This document shows, piece after piece, positions 1-12,441 of a stretch of 64,000 nucleotides of DNA (its first letter is position 1; every line of letters starts with the position of its first letter). The notes beneath the pieces were generated by a model. The model was not told where the DNA came from and did not search any database. It saw nothing but the letters and a program-made list of their open reading frames with translations. Position numbers and translations under genes: made by a program. The DNA lies in NCBI RefSeq assembly GCF_019966515.1, contig NZ_JAIMIB010000012.1, positions 81,329 to 145,328 of the forward strand, in the 5' to 3' direction. The stretch is from Roseovarius aestuarii. Its GTDB lineage: Bacteria > Pseudomonadota > Alphaproteobacteria > Rhodobacterales > Rhodobacteraceae.

Positions 1-200
1 CGGCCTTGCAGGCGACCTTTGCTGTGGCCATGTCTTTTCTGGCGCTGCAGGCGGTGCTGCACCCGATCTGGTCCTATAGCGGGGACCGGATCGCGCAGAC
101 TGTGGCCGGGAAACCGGCTGAGAAATATTTGATGTGGGCACTGGCGACACTGACCGTTGCCTCGGTTCTGTTTGTACTGTTCGGAGGAGAGAGCATATGA
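1..200 (+). CDS. LysE-type amino acid exporter, C-terminal fragment
   Basis: This is the last ~66 codons of a gene that starts outside the window. The reading frame is open from base 3 to the TGA at 198-200. The peptide has a hydrophobic segment, then a charged loop containing WSYSGDRIAQ, then a final membrane span (about LMWALATLTVASVLFVLF) that ends almost at the C-terminus. That pattern is typical of the end of LysE/RhtB-family exporters of amino acids or homoserine lactones. The stop overlaps the ATG of the next gene (ATGA), so the two are probably cotranscribed. The substrate cannot be told, and the family call rests only on the tail. Confidence 0.6.
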   Translation, partial: ALQATFAVAMSFLALQAVLHPIWSYSGDRIAQTVAGKPAEKYLMWALATLTVASVLFVLFGGESI

Positions 201-736
201 AGCATGATGCGATTGTAAACCAACCGGTTGTCGAAACGGTCCATTTCGATCTGCGCCCTCTCAGGGATTCCGATGCTGGGCTGATAGCAATGAATGCGGG
301 CGATGCGCGGGTGGCGATGAACACCACGTCGATTCCGCACCCGCTGCCGCCGGGCCTGACCGAGGCGATGATCGTGCGTGCCACGGCCGAGGACCGGATT
401 GAGGATTTCTGGGCCATGGACGGCAGCAAAATCGGGCGTGACGAGGTGATGGGGCTTATCAGCCTGACGCGCCTTGACCGCAATCAGTCGGAGATCGGCT
501 ATTGGGTTGCACCAGCCTATTGGAATACGGGTGTGGCCTCGGCAGCCGTTTCCGCATTGGTCGCTGCCAATCCGCAGAACTGCGACAATATCTTTGCCAG
601 CGTTTTTCAGGACAATGCGGCCTCTGCCCGTGTGTTGACCAATTGCGGGTTCCAGTATCTGGGCGATGCCGAAAGCTACGCGGTCGCGCGTGGGACCACG
701 GTACCGACCTGGACCTATAGCCGGCGGTTTGAATAG
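197..736 (+). CDS. GNAT family N-acetyltransferase (RimJ/RimL type)
   Basis: A 179-aa acyl-CoA-dependent N-acetyltransferase. It opens with the usual FDLRPL beta-strand and carries a GNAT motif A around GYWVAPAYWNTGVAS, where the pyrophosphate of acetyl-CoA would bind. NAASARVLTNCGF follows, the common end of RimJ-type domains. The ATG at 197 overlaps the stop of the upstream exporter gene, which favours this start. A second GNAT gene follows 4 bp after the stop. The substrate is unknown: family members acetylate ribosomal proteins, small amines or toxins. Pairing with an exporter is seen in sequence, but a shared function is inference. Confidence 0.8.
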   Translation: MKHDAIVNQPVVETVHFDLRPLRDSDAGLIAMNAGDARVAMNTTSIPHPLPPGLTEAMIVRATAEDRIEDFWAMDGSKIGRDEVMGLISLTRLDRNQSEIGYWVAPAYWNTGVASAAVSALVAANPQNCDNIFASVFQDNAASARVLTNCGFQYLGDAESYAVARGTTVPTWTYSRRFE

Positions 737-740
737 CGAT

Positions 741-3432
<2,692 letters not shown>

Positions 3433-3480
3433 CACCGCTTGATGCTAGATTGCCCCGAGACAAGACTGAGGACGCCGCCG

Positions 3481-4746
3481 ATGAAAGATCTTGATAATAT
3501 TCCCGCGCTGATGGCCGATATTGGTGCGCGCGCCAAGGATGCCTCGGCTGTGCTTGCGATCGCCAGCGCTGATACCAAACGGGCGGCGCTTGACGCGGCG
3601 GCCGAGGCTGTCTGGAGCAATCGCAAAGCCATCATCGCTGCCAACGAGAAGGATCTTGTCTTTGGTCGTGACAAGGGGCTGTCCGATGCGATGATGGATC
3701 GCCTGATGCTGGACGAGGCGCGTATTCAGGGCATCGTTGACGGGTTACGCGCGGTGGCTGCGCAGGACGATCCGGTGGGCGAGGTTCTGGCCGAGTGGGA
3801 TATGGAATCAGGTTTGCATATCCGCCGCGTACGTACGCCGCTTGGCGTGATCGGTGTAATCTATGAAAGCCGCCCCAATGTGACCGCCGATGCTGGGGCG
3901 CTTTGCCTGAAATCCGGCAATGCGGTGATCCTGCGCGGCGGTTCGGAAAGTTTCCACTCCTCCGGTGCGATCCACGCCTGTCTGGTGGAAGGGCTGGAAA
4001 AGGCCGGTCTGCCTGCTGATGCGATTCAGCTTGTGCCGACCCGTGACCGTGCGGCGGTGCAGGAGCTTCTGTCCATGACCGATACGGTCGATGTCATTGT
4101 GCCCCGTGGCGGCAAAGGGCTTGTCGGCCTGGTGCAACGCGAGGCGCGGGTGCCGGTATTCGCGCATCTTGAAGGGATCGTGCATATCTATCTGGATGCC
4201 GATGCCGACCCGGAAAAGGCCCTGAAGGTAGTGATGAACGCAAAGACCCGTCGCACGGGTATTTGCGGCGCGGCGGAATGTCTTTTGATCCATCGCGATG
4301 TCGCTGATACGATCGGCCAGGGTGTCGTGCGGGCGCTGCTGGATGCCGGTGTCGAAGTGCGCGGGGACGAGGCCCTGCAATCCATCAACGGCGTGCACCC
4401 GGCGACCGCATCCGACTGGGGTTGCGAATTCCTCGATATGATCATCGCCGCGCGGGTTGTGTCGTCGATTGATGAGGCGCTTGCCCATATCCGGCGTTAC
4501 GGCTCGGATCACACTGATTGTATCGTGACCGAGGATGAAGTGGCCGCGAACCGCTTCTTTGCCGAGCTTGACAGTGCCATTCTGATGCGTAACGCCTCTA
4601 CCCAGTTTGCCGATGGCGGAGAGTTCGGGATGGGGGCAGAAATCGGGATCGCAACCGGCAAGATGCATGCGCGCGGCCCCGTCGGCGCGGCGCAACTGAC
4701 CAGTTTCAAATATCTCGTTGAAGGGGACGGGACGGTGCGGCGCTAG
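3481..4746 (+). CDS. proA: gamma-glutamyl phosphate reductase
   Basis: A 421-aa aldehyde-dehydrogenase-superfamily enzyme that reduces glutamyl phosphate to glutamate semialdehyde with NADPH, the second step of proline synthesis. Visible motifs are [11 protein letters not shown], the LRGGSE loop and the catalytic cysteine in RTGICGAAE. The C-terminus [11 protein letters not shown] is typical. The ATG at 3481 gives the normal length; an in-frame upstream ATG would add a 14-residue extension without family support. Its TAG stop shares the tetramer CTAG with the stop of the convergent chpT gene, leaving no intergenic space. Confidence 0.96.
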   Translation: MKDLDNIPALMADIGARAKDASAVLAIASADTKRAALDAAAEAVWSNRKAIIAANEKDLVFGRDKGLSDAMMDRLMLDEARIQGIVDGLRAVAAQDDPVGEVLAEWDMESGLHIRRVRTPLGVIGVIYESRPNVTADAGALCLKSGNAVILRGGSESFHSSGAIHACLVEGLEKAGLPADAIQLVPTRDRAAVQELLSMTDTVDVIVPRGGKGLVGLVQREARVPVFAHLEGIVHIYLDADADPEKALKVVMNAKTRRTGICGAAECLLIHRDVADTIGQGVVRALLDAGVEVRGDEALQSINGVHPATASDWGCEFLDMIIAARVVSSIDEALAHIRRYGSDHTDCIVTEDEVAANRFFAELDSAILMRNASTQFADGGEFGMGAEIGIATGKMHARGPVGAAQLTSFKYLVEGDGTVRR

Positions 4747-5342
4747 AAGCTCACGCAGACCTCGTTTTCGCTTGTAGCGACGTTGCAGGGCCGATCCATC
4801 GCGTTTAGCAGGACATGCAAAAGCGGATATTGCACATCTGCGGGGGCGACATCGTCAAGAGACGTTTCCCCGCGCAGTCCGGACCACAAGTCCGTCCGCT
4901 CTCTGATCCGGTCGGATGTGCCGAGTACGGACCAGGTATCGCCGCTCTTTTTGATCTGAAGATTGCCGCCAAAAGGTAGCGATTGCTCGACGCACATCAC
5001 CGCCAGAACGACGGCCTTTGCCAGTTTGCGCGGAAGATCACCATCCGGTTGCCATTCGATGTTGATACGCCCGTCGTCATAGTGATCGGACAGCACACGC
5101 TGCAATTCGTCACCGCCGGTTGTCTGCCCTTCAGACGCGGTGCCGAAAGCCAGCCGGAACAGTTTGATCCGGGCGCTGGCATCGGCGGCAGAACTGTTGA
5201 CCAGCGACAATTCCGGGCTGTCACCGACGCCGGACATGGCCAGCAATTCCAGGCCGTTGGTGACGGCCCCCACGGGGCTGATCAGATCATGGCAGATACG
5301 AGAGCCTATCAGCGCAGCTACATTCGCGGTATGGTCTGTCAA
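4743..5342 (-). CDS. chpT: histidine phosphotransferase ChpT
   Basis: A 199-aa homologue of ChpT, which relays phosphate from the kinase CckA to CtrA and CpdR in the alphaproteobacterial cell-cycle / motility phosphorelay. The dimerisation helix carries the phospho-accepting histidine at residue 18 in [14 protein letters not shown], followed by NGLELL. The rest is a degenerate histidine-kinase ATPase-like domain without clear N, G1 or G2 boxes, as expected for ChpT. The cckA gene lies in the same window at 31453-33747. The gene converges on proA and shares its stop tetramer. The start at 5342 lies 27 bp from the divergently read DUF3553 gene. Confidence 0.9.
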   Translation of the reverse strand: MTDHTANVAALIGSRICHDLISPVGAVTNGLELLAMSGVGDSPELSLVNSSAADASARIKLFRLAFGTASEGQTTGGDELQRVLSDHYDDGRINIEWQPDGDLPRKLAKAVVLAVMCVEQSLPFGGNLQIKKSGDTWSVLGTSDRIRERTDLWSGLRGETSLDDVAPADVQYPLLHVLLNAMDRPCNVATSENEVCVSF

Positions 5343-5369
5343 TTATTCTCTCCAACAGGCAATCGGCAC

Positions 5370-5573
5370 ATGGCAGATCTAAACGCTTTAATAGAACCCG
5401 GCATGCTGGTGGAGCACCCGGACCAGCCCGATTGGGGAACCGGGCAGGTGCAGTCAAACATCGCGGGCCGGATCACCGTCAACTTTCCGAATGCCGGAAA
5501 AATCGCGTTCGATGGCCGCCGCGTTGTTCTGTTGCCTGTCCTTCATCCCTCAACAGAGTTACCAGAAGATTAA
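5370..5573 (+). CDS. DUF3553 family small protein
   Basis: A 67-aa protein with an SH3-like / CarD-N-like strand pattern: PGMLVEHPDQPDWGTGQVQS, then RITVNFPNAGKI. Short DUF3553 proteins are common in Rhodobacteraceae and their function is not known. The fold resembles small nucleic-acid or RNA-polymerase interaction modules, but that is inference. The gene is divergent from chpT with 27 bp between start codons, so the two share a promoter region. No terminator is evident before olsB at 5673. Confidence 0.8.
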   Translation: MADLNALIEPGMLVEHPDQPDWGTGQVQSNIAGRITVNFPNAGKIAFDGRRVVLLPVLHPSTELPED

Positions 5574-5672
5574 CACACGTTATGGGAGAGTGCCAGTATC
5601 GTTGTGGTCGAAAGATTGCCTTTGCGTTCGGGCTTTTCTAAAAGCCAGCTGTGACAGAAGAGCTGAAAGAAA

Positions 5673-6440
5673 ATGCGAAACCTGGAACCTGCCTTTCGTG
5701 TGAAACTTGCCCGTTCAACGGATGAAGTGCGCGCCGCTCAGGCATTGCGCTACCGCGTCTTTGTCGAAGAGTTGGGCGGTGGTGGGCCGATGGTCGACCA
5801 TGACAACCGGCTTGAGACCGACCGGTTCGACCGGTTCTTCGATCATCTTCTGTTACTTGATGACAATCGAAATGGCGCCGTCGTGGGCGTTTACCGTCTG
5901 TTGCGCGATGATCAGGCCAAGAAGGCCGGTCAGTATTACTCCGAGGAAGAATACGACCTGGGCCCGCTCAGGTCTTCCGGTCGGCGGTTGATGGAGCTTG
6001 GTCGATCCTGCGTTGATGCCGAATATCGCGGAGGGGCGGCAATGTATTACCTTTGGAATGCATTGGCGTGCTATGTCGCCGATCACGGCATCGAAATCCT
6101 GTTTGGTGTCGCCAGCTTCCACGGCACGGATCCGGCACCGCTGGCACACCCTCTGTCGCTGCTATATCATCGTCATCTGGCGCCAAATGATCTGCGTGTG
6201 AGGGCCAGATCTGATCACTATCAACGGCTTGATCTGGTCCCTTATGATAATCTTGACCGACGCTCGGCCATGCTGCAGGTGCCAGCGCTGATCAAGGCCT
6301 ATCTGCGCTTGGGCGGGTATGTGGGCGATGGCGCTTATGTGGATCATGCGTTCAACACCACAGATGTCTGTCTGATCATGGATACTAAGCGCCTTAGTGA
6401 AAAGCAGAAAAACATTTATTCTAAAGTTGTTGTTGCATGA
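5673..6440 (+). CDS. olsB: ornithine-acyl-ACP N-acyltransferase
   Basis: A 255-aa GNAT-fold acyltransferase that attaches a 3-hydroxyacyl chain to the alpha-amino group of ornithine, giving lyso-ornithine lipid. It shows the OlsB/PlsC-associated pattern ALRYRVFVEE near residue 25, DNRLETDRFD, GRRLMELGRSCVDAEYRGG and FGVASFHGTDP. The ATG at 5673 gives a standard length. The gene ends in an ATGA overlap with olsA, the enzyme for the next step. Ornithine lipids lack phosphorus and often replace phospholipids when phosphate is scarce; control by phosphate here is inference, since I see no Pho box. Confidence 0.92.
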   Translation: MRNLEPAFRVKLARSTDEVRAAQALRYRVFVEELGGGGPMVDHDNRLETDRFDRFFDHLLLLDDNRNGAVVGVYRLLRDDQAKKAGQYYSEEEYDLGPLRSSGRRLMELGRSCVDAEYRGGAAMYYLWNALACYVADHGIEILFGVASFHGTDPAPLAHPLSLLYHRHLAPNDLRVRARSDHYQRLDLVPYDNLDRRSAMLQVPALIKAYLRLGGYVGDGAYVDHAFNTTDVCLIMDTKRLSEKQKNIYSKVVVA

Positions 6441-7270
6441 ACATAACGTGGAACCCATCTGAAAAACCGACGCTTCCCAAGGTTGGTCTGATCGGGTTTC
6501 TGCGGGCATTGATGCGTGGGAGCATCCTCATCCTGGTTCTGCTGGTCGGGGTGGTGACCACCGCGATCCTCAGAGTTGTCGAGGCCCCGCTTTTCGGTCA
6601 GAACCGACCCCTGACGCCCTACATCACACAATGTGTATGCCGTTTGGCCTTTGCGGTGTTGGGCATTGGGCATATCGCTGAGGGTGAGCGGATGAACCAG
6701 CCCGGCGCAGTGGTGGCAAATCACTCGTCCTGGCTGGATATTTTTGCGCTGAATGCGCGCAAGCGGATCTATTTCGTGTCAAAAGCCGAGGTCGCAAACT
6801 GGCCGGGTATCGGCCTGCTGGCGCGGATCACCGGGACTGTCTTCATTGCGCGCGACCCAAAGAAGGCGAAGGCGCAGACCGAGCTATTCAAAGAGCGGCT
6901 GCTGTCTGGCCATAAACTGCTGTTTTTTCCTGAGGGTACGTCAACGGATGGAATGCGCGTTCTACCTTTTAAAACAACACTTTTTCAGGCCTTCTTAACG
7001 CCGGAACTCCGGCACAAGATGTATATCCAGCCGGTTACGGTAATCTATCAGGCACCTGCCTCTGGCGACTCTCGTTTTTACGGCTGGTGGGGTGATATGG
7101 ACCTAGGGCCGCACCTGTTGCGAGTGCTGGCGGCGGGGCGGCAGGGATCGGTCAGGGTTATCTACCATGACGCGGTAAAGGTTGATGATTTTCCGGACCG
7201 CAAGGCGCTCGCCGCCCATCTTGAGGCGGTCGTGCGCAGCGCGATGTCATCGGAACGGCAACTTACCTGA
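6437..7270 (+). CDS. olsA: lyso-ornithine lipid O-acyltransferase
   Basis: A 277-aa PlsC-type 1-acyl-glycerol-3-phosphate acyltransferase relative. An N-terminal membrane helix (about residues 22-45, LILVLLVGVVTTAIL) precedes the catalytic NHSSWLDIF (HX4D) box and the FPEGTSTDG box. In the ornithine-lipid pathway the enzyme adds the second acyl chain to lyso-ornithine lipid; some homologues also acylate lysophosphatidate. The ATGA overlap with olsB makes the OlsA assignment strong. The 207-bp gap that follows shows no clear terminator. Confidence 0.92.
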   Translation: MNITWNPSEKPTLPKVGLIGFLRALMRGSILILVLLVGVVTTAILRVVEAPLFGQNRPLTPYITQCVCRLAFAVLGIGHIAEGERMNQPGAVVANHSSWLDIFALNARKRIYFVSKAEVANWPGIGLLARITGTVFIARDPKKAKAQTELFKERLLSGHKLLFFPEGTSTDGMRVLPFKTTLFQAFLTPELRHKMYIQPVTVIYQAPASGDSRFYGWWGDMDLGPHLLRVLAAGRQGSVRVIYHDAVKVDDFPDRKALAAHLEAVVRSAMSSERQLT

Positions 7271-7477
7271 AGCGATAACTTGCCTGATTGTCGGGCCGCG
7301 CTAAGGCAGTTTTCTCTTGTCCAAAGCCGTTCCGGCATGCGACACTTCGGGCGCCTGTCAGAAGGTATCCGATCCGCGGGAAGGGCCAAGCCCGTCTGAA
7401 TAAATGAACGAAGACCTCATCCACCTCTTTTCAGGTCCGAGGGCGCGGATACCGGACGGTTTGAAAGGAGGTCGATC

Positions 7478-9217
7478 ATGGCGATCACCCCACTCCCCCC
7501 ATCTCCGAATCTTGAGAACCTAAAGAAACGCGCCAAGACGCTGTTGAAATCCGTGCGGGCCGGTGACCCGGTCGCGCTGGATCAGGTCGGGCCGTATTTT
7601 GGCAAACCTGACAGTATCAGCCTGCAACAGGCGCAATTGGTGATCGCGCGCGGTTACGGGTTTTCCAGCTGGACGCGGTTGAAGCGGCATATTGAAGGTA
7701 TCCGCGATGAAAGTGGCAACCAGCTTGCCAACCGGTTTCTTGATCTGGTGATCATGGCCTACGGGCCGGTGCTCAATTTCGGACCCGAACGGTTCCGGCA
7801 GGCAGCAGAGTTGCTAGCCGAGCATCCGGAAATCAGGCAGGACAGTATCTATACCGCCGCCGCCATTGGCGATGTGGGCGAAATTGACCGCTGGCTGGAT
7901 CGCGACGAGACCCTGATAAACAAGAGGGGCGGGTATTTCGGGTGGGAGCCGCTGATGTATGCCGCTTATGCGCGGTTGCCCGAAACGTCGACCCTCGGAG
8001 CCGGGTTGCGGTTACTGGAACGCGGGGCCGATCCGAACGCTTACTACATGTGGGGCGGGCAGTATAAGTTCACCGCGTTGACCGGCGTCTTCGGGCAAGG
8101 TGAGGGCGGGCCGATCAATCAGCCGGAACATCCCGATTGCGTCGCCTTTGCGCGGGCGCTCCTGGATCTCGGCGCCAATCCGAACGATTCCCAGGCCGCC
8201 TACAATCGTTGTTTTGAGCCCGACAACACCTGTCTCGAATTACTTCTGGAATACGGGTTGAGCGCATCGGACAAGAACAACTGGTTGCTTGTCGAGGATG
8301 ACAGGCGCATGCCGCACCCCAGTGAGACGATGTATTTCCAGCTTATCAGTGCGATCAAGCGCGGCTACGCTGACCGGGTCAGACTGCTGGTGGATCACGG
8401 GGTCGATCTGAACAAACCTGACGATACCTATGATACCCGCACCAAAGGCAAGACACCCTATCAGACGGCGTTGCTGATGGGCGAGGATACCATCGCGGAG
8501 ATGCTAGTGGAAGCCGGGGCGGATACCGGGACGCTTACAGCCGAGGATGCGTTTCAGGTCGCCTGCATGGCCGGTGATCTGTCGGGTGCACGAGAGATTA
8601 TGGATCAATCAGGCGATGCGCTAGGTGATGTACGCAGGACAGACATGCTGCGCGACGCGGCCAAACGCGGCAATCGCAAGGCACTGGAGGTGATGATTGA
8701 GCTTGGCTTCGACGTGAACGGGCAGAGCGGTTGTACGGCGCTGCACGAGGCGGCGCTGTCGGGGGACGTGGATCTGGCCCAGATGTTGCTGGCGGCAGGG
8801 GCCGATCCGACCATTCGGGACAATAATCATTACGCGACGCCGATGGGTTGGGCGCTTCATGCTGAAGACGCGGCGATGATCGCGCTGCTTGATGAGTGCA
8901 GGATGGACATTTTCACCGCCGCCGCGCGGGGTAATCTAGAGCAGCTCAAGGCCCGGTTGGGTGAGGATAGCGCGCGCGTGCATCTACGCTTTGCAGAGCT
9001 TTTCACAGGTGACAACCCGCCCGAAAACGGCTGGACCACGCCACTGATCTTTGCTGTGGCAGGCGATCACCCCGAAGCGGTACGATTGTTGCTGGAAGCG
9101 GGGTCGGACCTGTCGGCGGCTGATGGCAAGGGCGCATCGGTTTTGACTATTGCCGAGAAGCAGGCGGGTGAAGAGGTGCGCGCGGAGTTGGCGCGTTTCG
9201 CGACAGGTACGCCCTGA
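7478..9217 (+). CDS. ankyrin-repeat protein
   Basis: A 579-aa soluble protein, preceded by an exceptionally strong Shine-Dalgarno (AAAGGAGGT, 7465-7473). The N-terminal ~70 residues (LENLKKRAKTLLKSVRAGD, then ARGYGFSSWTRLKRHIEG) form the helical cap found in a family of bacterial ankyrin proteins. Ankyrin repeats then run through most of the chain: GGYFGWEPLMYAAY, CTALHEAALSGDVDLAQMLL, TPLIFAVAGDHPEAVRLLLEAG. There is no signal peptide or membrane span. Such proteins are protein-binding scaffolds and the partner is unknown. It stands alone, convergent with mtkB across a GC-rich inverted repeat. Confidence 0.85.
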   Translation: MAITPLPPSPNLENLKKRAKTLLKSVRAGDPVALDQVGPYFGKPDSISLQQAQLVIARGYGFSSWTRLKRHIEGIRDESGNQLANRFLDLVIMAYGPVLNFGPERFRQAAELLAEHPEIRQDSIYTAAAIGDVGEIDRWLDRDETLINKRGGYFGWEPLMYAAYARLPETSTLGAGLRLLERGADPNAYYMWGGQYKFTALTGVFGQGEGGPINQPEHPDCVAFARALLDLGANPNDSQAAYNRCFEPDNTCLELLLEYGLSASDKNNWLLVEDDRRMPHPSETMYFQLISAIKRGYADRVRLLVDHGVDLNKPDDTYDTRTKGKTPYQTALLMGEDTIAEMLVEAGADTGTLTAEDAFQVACMAGDLSGAREIMDQSGDALGDVRRTDMLRDAAKRGNRKALEVMIELGFDVNGQSGCTALHEAALSGDVDLAQMLLAAGADPTIRDNNHYATPMGWALHAEDAAMIALLDECRMDIFTAAARGNLEQLKARLGEDSARVHLRFAELFTGDNPPENGWTTPLIFAVAGDHPEAVRLLLEAGSDLSAADGKGASVLTIAEKQAGEEVRAELARFATGTP

Positions 9218-9244
9218 GGTCAATTGGTAACGCCACAGTTGGAT

Positions 9245-9276
9245 GACGCGGCCCCGGGGAGGGACAGGGCCGCGTC
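9245..9276. terminator. inverted repeat between convergent genes, candidate bidirectional terminator
   Basis: Perfect 10-bp arms GACGCGGCCC (9245-9254) and GGGCCGCGTC (9267-9276) flank a 12-base loop. The element sits between the stop of the ankyrin gene and the stop of mtkB. No T-run follows on either strand, so it is not a textbook factor-independent terminator. Its position supports a transcription-ending or mRNA-stabilising role. Confidence 0.55.
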
Positions 9277-9285
9277 GGGGGCAGG

Positions 9286-10167
9286 TCAGGCGATCATCTT
9301 TTCCACGACCTCGCCAAAGGACGACGGGGTCGGGACGATGGTAACGCCTGCCTCTTTCAGGATCTCTACCTTTTCCTGGGCGGATTCGCCGAAGGCCGAG
9401 ACGATGGCGCCGGCATGGCCCATGCGGCGGCCCTTGGGCGCTGAGAGGCCCGCGATATAGGCAGCGACCGGTTTTTTCATGTGATCGCGGATATATTCGG
9501 CGGCTTCGGCCTCTTGTGGGCCGCCGATTTCACCGACCAGCACCACGGCATCGGTATCCGGGTCATTCTCGAACAGCTCCAGAATATCGCGGAACGACGA
9601 TCCGTTGATCGGATCGCCGCCGATGCCGATCGAGGAGGACACGCCGATGCCCTTGTCCTTCATCTGGCTGGCGGCCTCGTATCCCAGAGTACCCGAGCGG
9701 CCGATGATGCCGATGCGCCCGGGCTGGTAGATATGCGGCGGCATCAGGCCGGCGAAAGCCTGACCCGGAGTAATGATGCCGGCACAGTTGGGGCCGATCA
9801 GACGCATGCGCTTTTCAGATTTGTAGCGGCGCATGTAGCGTTTGACGCGGATCATGTCCTGCGCGGGGATGCCGTCGGCGATGCAGACACAGGTCTTGAT
9901 GCCTGCATCCGCCGCTTCCATAATCGCATCCGCCGCGAAGGGTGGCGGCACGAAGCAGATTGCCAACGTCGCGCCGGTCTCGGCCACAGCACCTTTGACG
10001 GTGTTGAAGACCGGCAGCCCATGATGGACGGTGCCGCCCTTGCCGGGGGTTACGCCGCCCACGACATTGGTGCCGTGGTTGATCATGTCCTGGGCATGGA
10101 AGCTTCCGATACGGCCGGTGATGCCCATCACCAGCACTTTGGTGTCTTTGTCGATCAGGATAGACAT
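9286..10167 (-). CDS. mtkB: malate-CoA ligase alpha subunit
   Basis: A 293-aa SucD-like subunit. It has the CoA-binding Rossmann segment VLVMGITGRIGSFHAQDM, the GIIGRSGTLGYEA loop and the phospho-histidine in RMGHAGAIVSAFG. By sequence alone it could be succinyl-CoA synthetase alpha. The malate assignment rests on context: it lies downstream of mtkA and malyl-CoA lyase and beside other serine-cycle genes. The reaction is malate + CoA + ATP to malyl-CoA. The start chosen is ATG at 10167, overlapping the mtkA stop (ATGA); a further in-frame ATG upstream would lie inside mtkA. It is the last gene of the mcl-mtkA-mtkB unit. Confidence 0.88.
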   Translation of the reverse strand: MSILIDKDTKVLVMGITGRIGSFHAQDMINHGTNVVGGVTPGKGGTVHHGLPVFNTVKGAVAETGATLAICFVPPPFAADAIMEAADAGIKTCVCIADGIPAQDMIRVKRYMRRYKSEKRMRLIGPNCAGIITPGQAFAGLMPPHIYQPGRIGIIGRSGTLGYEAASQMKDKGIGVSSSIGIGGDPINGSSFRDILELFENDPDTDAVVLVGEIGGPQEAEAAEYIRDHMKKPVAAYIAGLSAPKGRRMGHAGAIVSAFGESAQEKVEILKEAGVTIVPTPSSFGEVVEKMIA

Positions 10168-11357
10168 CACGCAATCTCCATTTCTTTGGCTTCGGCTGTT
10201 TTCCACTGGGCCACCACCTTTTCGGCGGCCTCGGCCAGAGTCGCCGCGGTGGTGATATTGAGCCCGCTTTCGTTGAGGATTTTCTGACCCTCTTCGACAT
10301 TGGTGCCCGACAAGCGCACCACCAACGGCATTTTCAGATTGAGTTCTTCGACGGCGCGCACGACGCCCTCGGCGATCCAGTCGCAGCGGTTGATACCGGC
10401 GAAGATATTCACCAGGATCGCCTCGACATTGGGGTCGTTCAGAACCGCCTTGAAGGACATCAGCACGCGCTCGGGGCTGGCGCCGCCGCCCACATCAAGG
10501 AAGTTCGCAGGCTCGCCCCCGGCCATCTTGATCATGTCGAGTGTCGCCATCGCAAGGCCCGCACCGTTGACGATGCAGCCGATCTTGCCCTCAAGCCCGA
10601 TATAGTTGAGGCCGCGATCATTGGCATAGGTCTCGCGCGGGTCTTCCTGGCTCTTGTCGCGCAGCTCGGAAATTTCGGGGCGACGGAACAGCGCGTTTTC
10701 ATCAAAGCTGAGTTTGGCGTCGAGCGCCACGATCTCGCCGCTGCCGGTGACGACCATCGGGTTGACCTCGACCATGGTGGCGTCAAGTTCGTCCATGGCG
10801 CGGTAGCAGCCGGTGATCGCCTTGACCGCCTGCGGAATGAGCGCAGCGTCAAGCCCGAGCGAGAAGGCGATCTCGCGGGCCTGAAACGCCTGCATACCGA
10901 CCGCCGGGTCAACCACCGAGCGGATGATAGAATCGGGTTCATTGGCCGAGATATCTTCGATCTCCATGCCGCCCTGGGCCGATGCCACAACCACCACACG
11001 CTCTTCGGTGCGGTCCATCACGAAGCCCAGATAAAGCTCTTGTGCGATATCGGTGGCCTCTTCGACGTAAAGCCGGTTGACCAGCTTGCCCTGCGGGCCA
11101 GTCTGATGCGTAACCAGTTTACGGCCCAGCATCCAGCCAGCCGCGTCCGCAATCTCATCATCGGACGAACAGACCCGGACACCGCCCGCCTTGCCGCGCG
11201 CACCGGAGTGAATTTGCGCCTTGACGACACACTTGTCGCCCGACAGTTCCTGTGCGCGGTAGACCGCCTGTTCGGGGCTATAGGCAATGCCGCCCCGTGG
11301 TACGTTCACGCCAAACTTCTTGAGAAGTTCCTTGGCCTGATATTCATGGATATCCAT
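10167..11357 (-). CDS. mtkA: malate-CoA ligase beta subunit
   Basis: A 396-aa ATP-grasp subunit of the SucC family. It opens with [17 protein letters not shown], has [18 protein letters not shown] in the nucleotide-binding region, [26 protein letters not shown] for metal/ATP, and GGGASPERV and [18 protein letters not shown] in the C-terminal CoA-ligase half. With mtkB it would form malyl-CoA from malate. The distinction from succinyl-CoA ligase comes from the neighbours: malyl-CoA lyase is 11 bp upstream, and sgaA and hprA are close by. It overlaps mtkB by ATGA. Confidence 0.88.
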   Translation of the reverse strand: MDIHEYQAKELLKKFGVNVPRGGIAYSPEQAVYRAQELSGDKCVVKAQIHSGARGKAGGVRVCSSDDEIADAAGWMLGRKLVTHQTGPQGKLVNRLYVEEATDIAQELYLGFVMDRTEERVVVVASAQGGMEIEDISANEPDSIIRSVVDPAVGMQAFQAREIAFSLGLDAALIPQAVKAITGCYRAMDELDATMVEVNPMVVTGSGEIVALDAKLSFDENALFRRPEISELRDKSQEDPRETYANDRGLNYIGLEGKIGCIVNGAGLAMATLDMIKMAGGEPANFLDVGGGASPERVLMSFKAVLNDPNVEAILVNIFAGINRCDWIAEGVVRAVEELNLKMPLVVRLSGTNVEEGQKILNESGLNITTAATLAEAAEKVVAQWKTAEAKEMEIA

Positions 11358-11368
11358 CTTCCGGCTCC

Positions 11369-12310
11369 TTATCCTTTGGCCGCGATTGCGTCGGCGACGG
11401 TGAGAACATTGTTGGCCATCCGCTCGCTGGCGGCATCGATCATCTTACCGTCGAGCGAGGCAGCGCCTTTACCTGCGGCTTCAGCCTTGCGCAGTTCCTC
11501 GATGATCCGGCGGGCGCGGGTCACCTCGGCCTCGGGCGGCGAGAAGACCTGGTTGGCGAGTTCGATCTGGCTGGGGTGGATCGCCCATTTGCCTTCGATC
11601 CCAAGTGCAGCGCCACGTTTGGCGGCAAGGATGAAGCTGTCGGGATCGCTGAAATCACCAAACGGGCCGTCGATGGCCCGCAGCCCGTAGGCGCGGCAGG
11701 CAACGGTCATGCGGCTGAGCGCAAAGTGCCACTGATCACCGGGGTAATCGGGGTTCAGACCGCCGATCACAACAGTACGCGCGCGGTTCGACGCGGCATA
11801 GTCGGCAACGCCGAAATGCATCGCTTCCAGACGGCCGGGTGCGGCGGCAATGGCTTCGACATTGGCCATGCCAAGGGCGGTTTCGATCAGCGCTTCCATG
11901 CCGATCTGGTGGGTAAAACCCATGGCTTCTTCGATCTGACTGACCATGGTTTCGACTGTGTAGAGGTCACCGGGCACGCCCACTTTCGGGACCAGGATCG
12001 TATCGAGATGCTGACCGGCCTGTTCCACGATCTCGACCACATCACGATACATATAGTGGGTGTCCAGACCATTGATCCGGATCGACATGGTTTTGCCCTT
12101 GGCCTTCCAGTCGATATCGTTCAGCGCCTGAATGATGTTTGCGCGCGCCTGCACTTTTTCCGGCGGGGCGACGGCATCTTCGAGGTCAAGAAAGATGTAG
12201 TCGACATCCGAGTCGGCGGCCTTGTCGATCATTGTCGGGTTCGATCCCGGTACAGCCAGTTCCGACCGTTGCAGACGTTGCTTTTTCAGAGGGTGCAGCG
12301 TGTAGCTCAT
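11369..12310 (-). CDS. mcl: L-malyl-CoA / beta-methylmalyl-CoA lyase
   Basis: A 313-aa CitE-like lyase that splits malyl-CoA into acetyl-CoA and glyoxylate. It shows the family strand [17 protein letters not shown], the [13 protein letters not shown] metal/substrate motif, [14 protein letters not shown], a [19 protein letters not shown] helix with the metal-binding glutamate, and [13 protein letters not shown]. The length matches the Mcl1 type of Rhodobacter and Methylobacterium. It is the first gene of a unit with mtkA and mtkB. A palindrome that also stands in front of sgaA lies ~135-155 bp upstream of its start, which suggests joint control by the LuxR-type regulator at 16850. Confidence 0.93.
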   Translation of the reverse strand: MSYTLHPLKKQRLQRSELAVPGSNPTMIDKAADSDVDYIFLDLEDAVAPPEKVQARANIIQALNDIDWKAKGKTMSIRINGLDTHYMYRDVVEIVEQAGQHLDTILVPKVGVPGDLYTVETMVSQIEEAMGFTHQIGMEALIETALGMANVEAIAAAPGRLEAMHFGVADYAASNRARTVVIGGLNPDYPGDQWHFALSRMTVACRAYGLRAIDGPFGDFSDPDSFILAAKRGAALGIEGKWAIHPSQIELANQVFSPPEAEVTRARRIIEELRKAEAAGKGAASLDGKMIDAASERMANNVLTVADAIAAKG

Positions 12311-12441
12311 TCAGTAATTCCTTATTGCGACCCGGCCACGCGGAATTGCGCGCACTGGTTTGGGATAAGTGTCGCGTGGAACCCCGATCGCAGACACTTT
12401 CCCCCGGGTAACAATACATGCTTGGGGTTGGGGCGGCGGAC

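Noticed and set aside
9286..11357. Annotation of the pair as sucC-sucD (succinyl-CoA ligase)
   Set aside because: Sequence alone cannot decide, but malyl-CoA lyase, sgaA and hprA as neighbours, and absence of 2-oxoglutarate dehydrogenase genes here, favour malate-CoA ligase.
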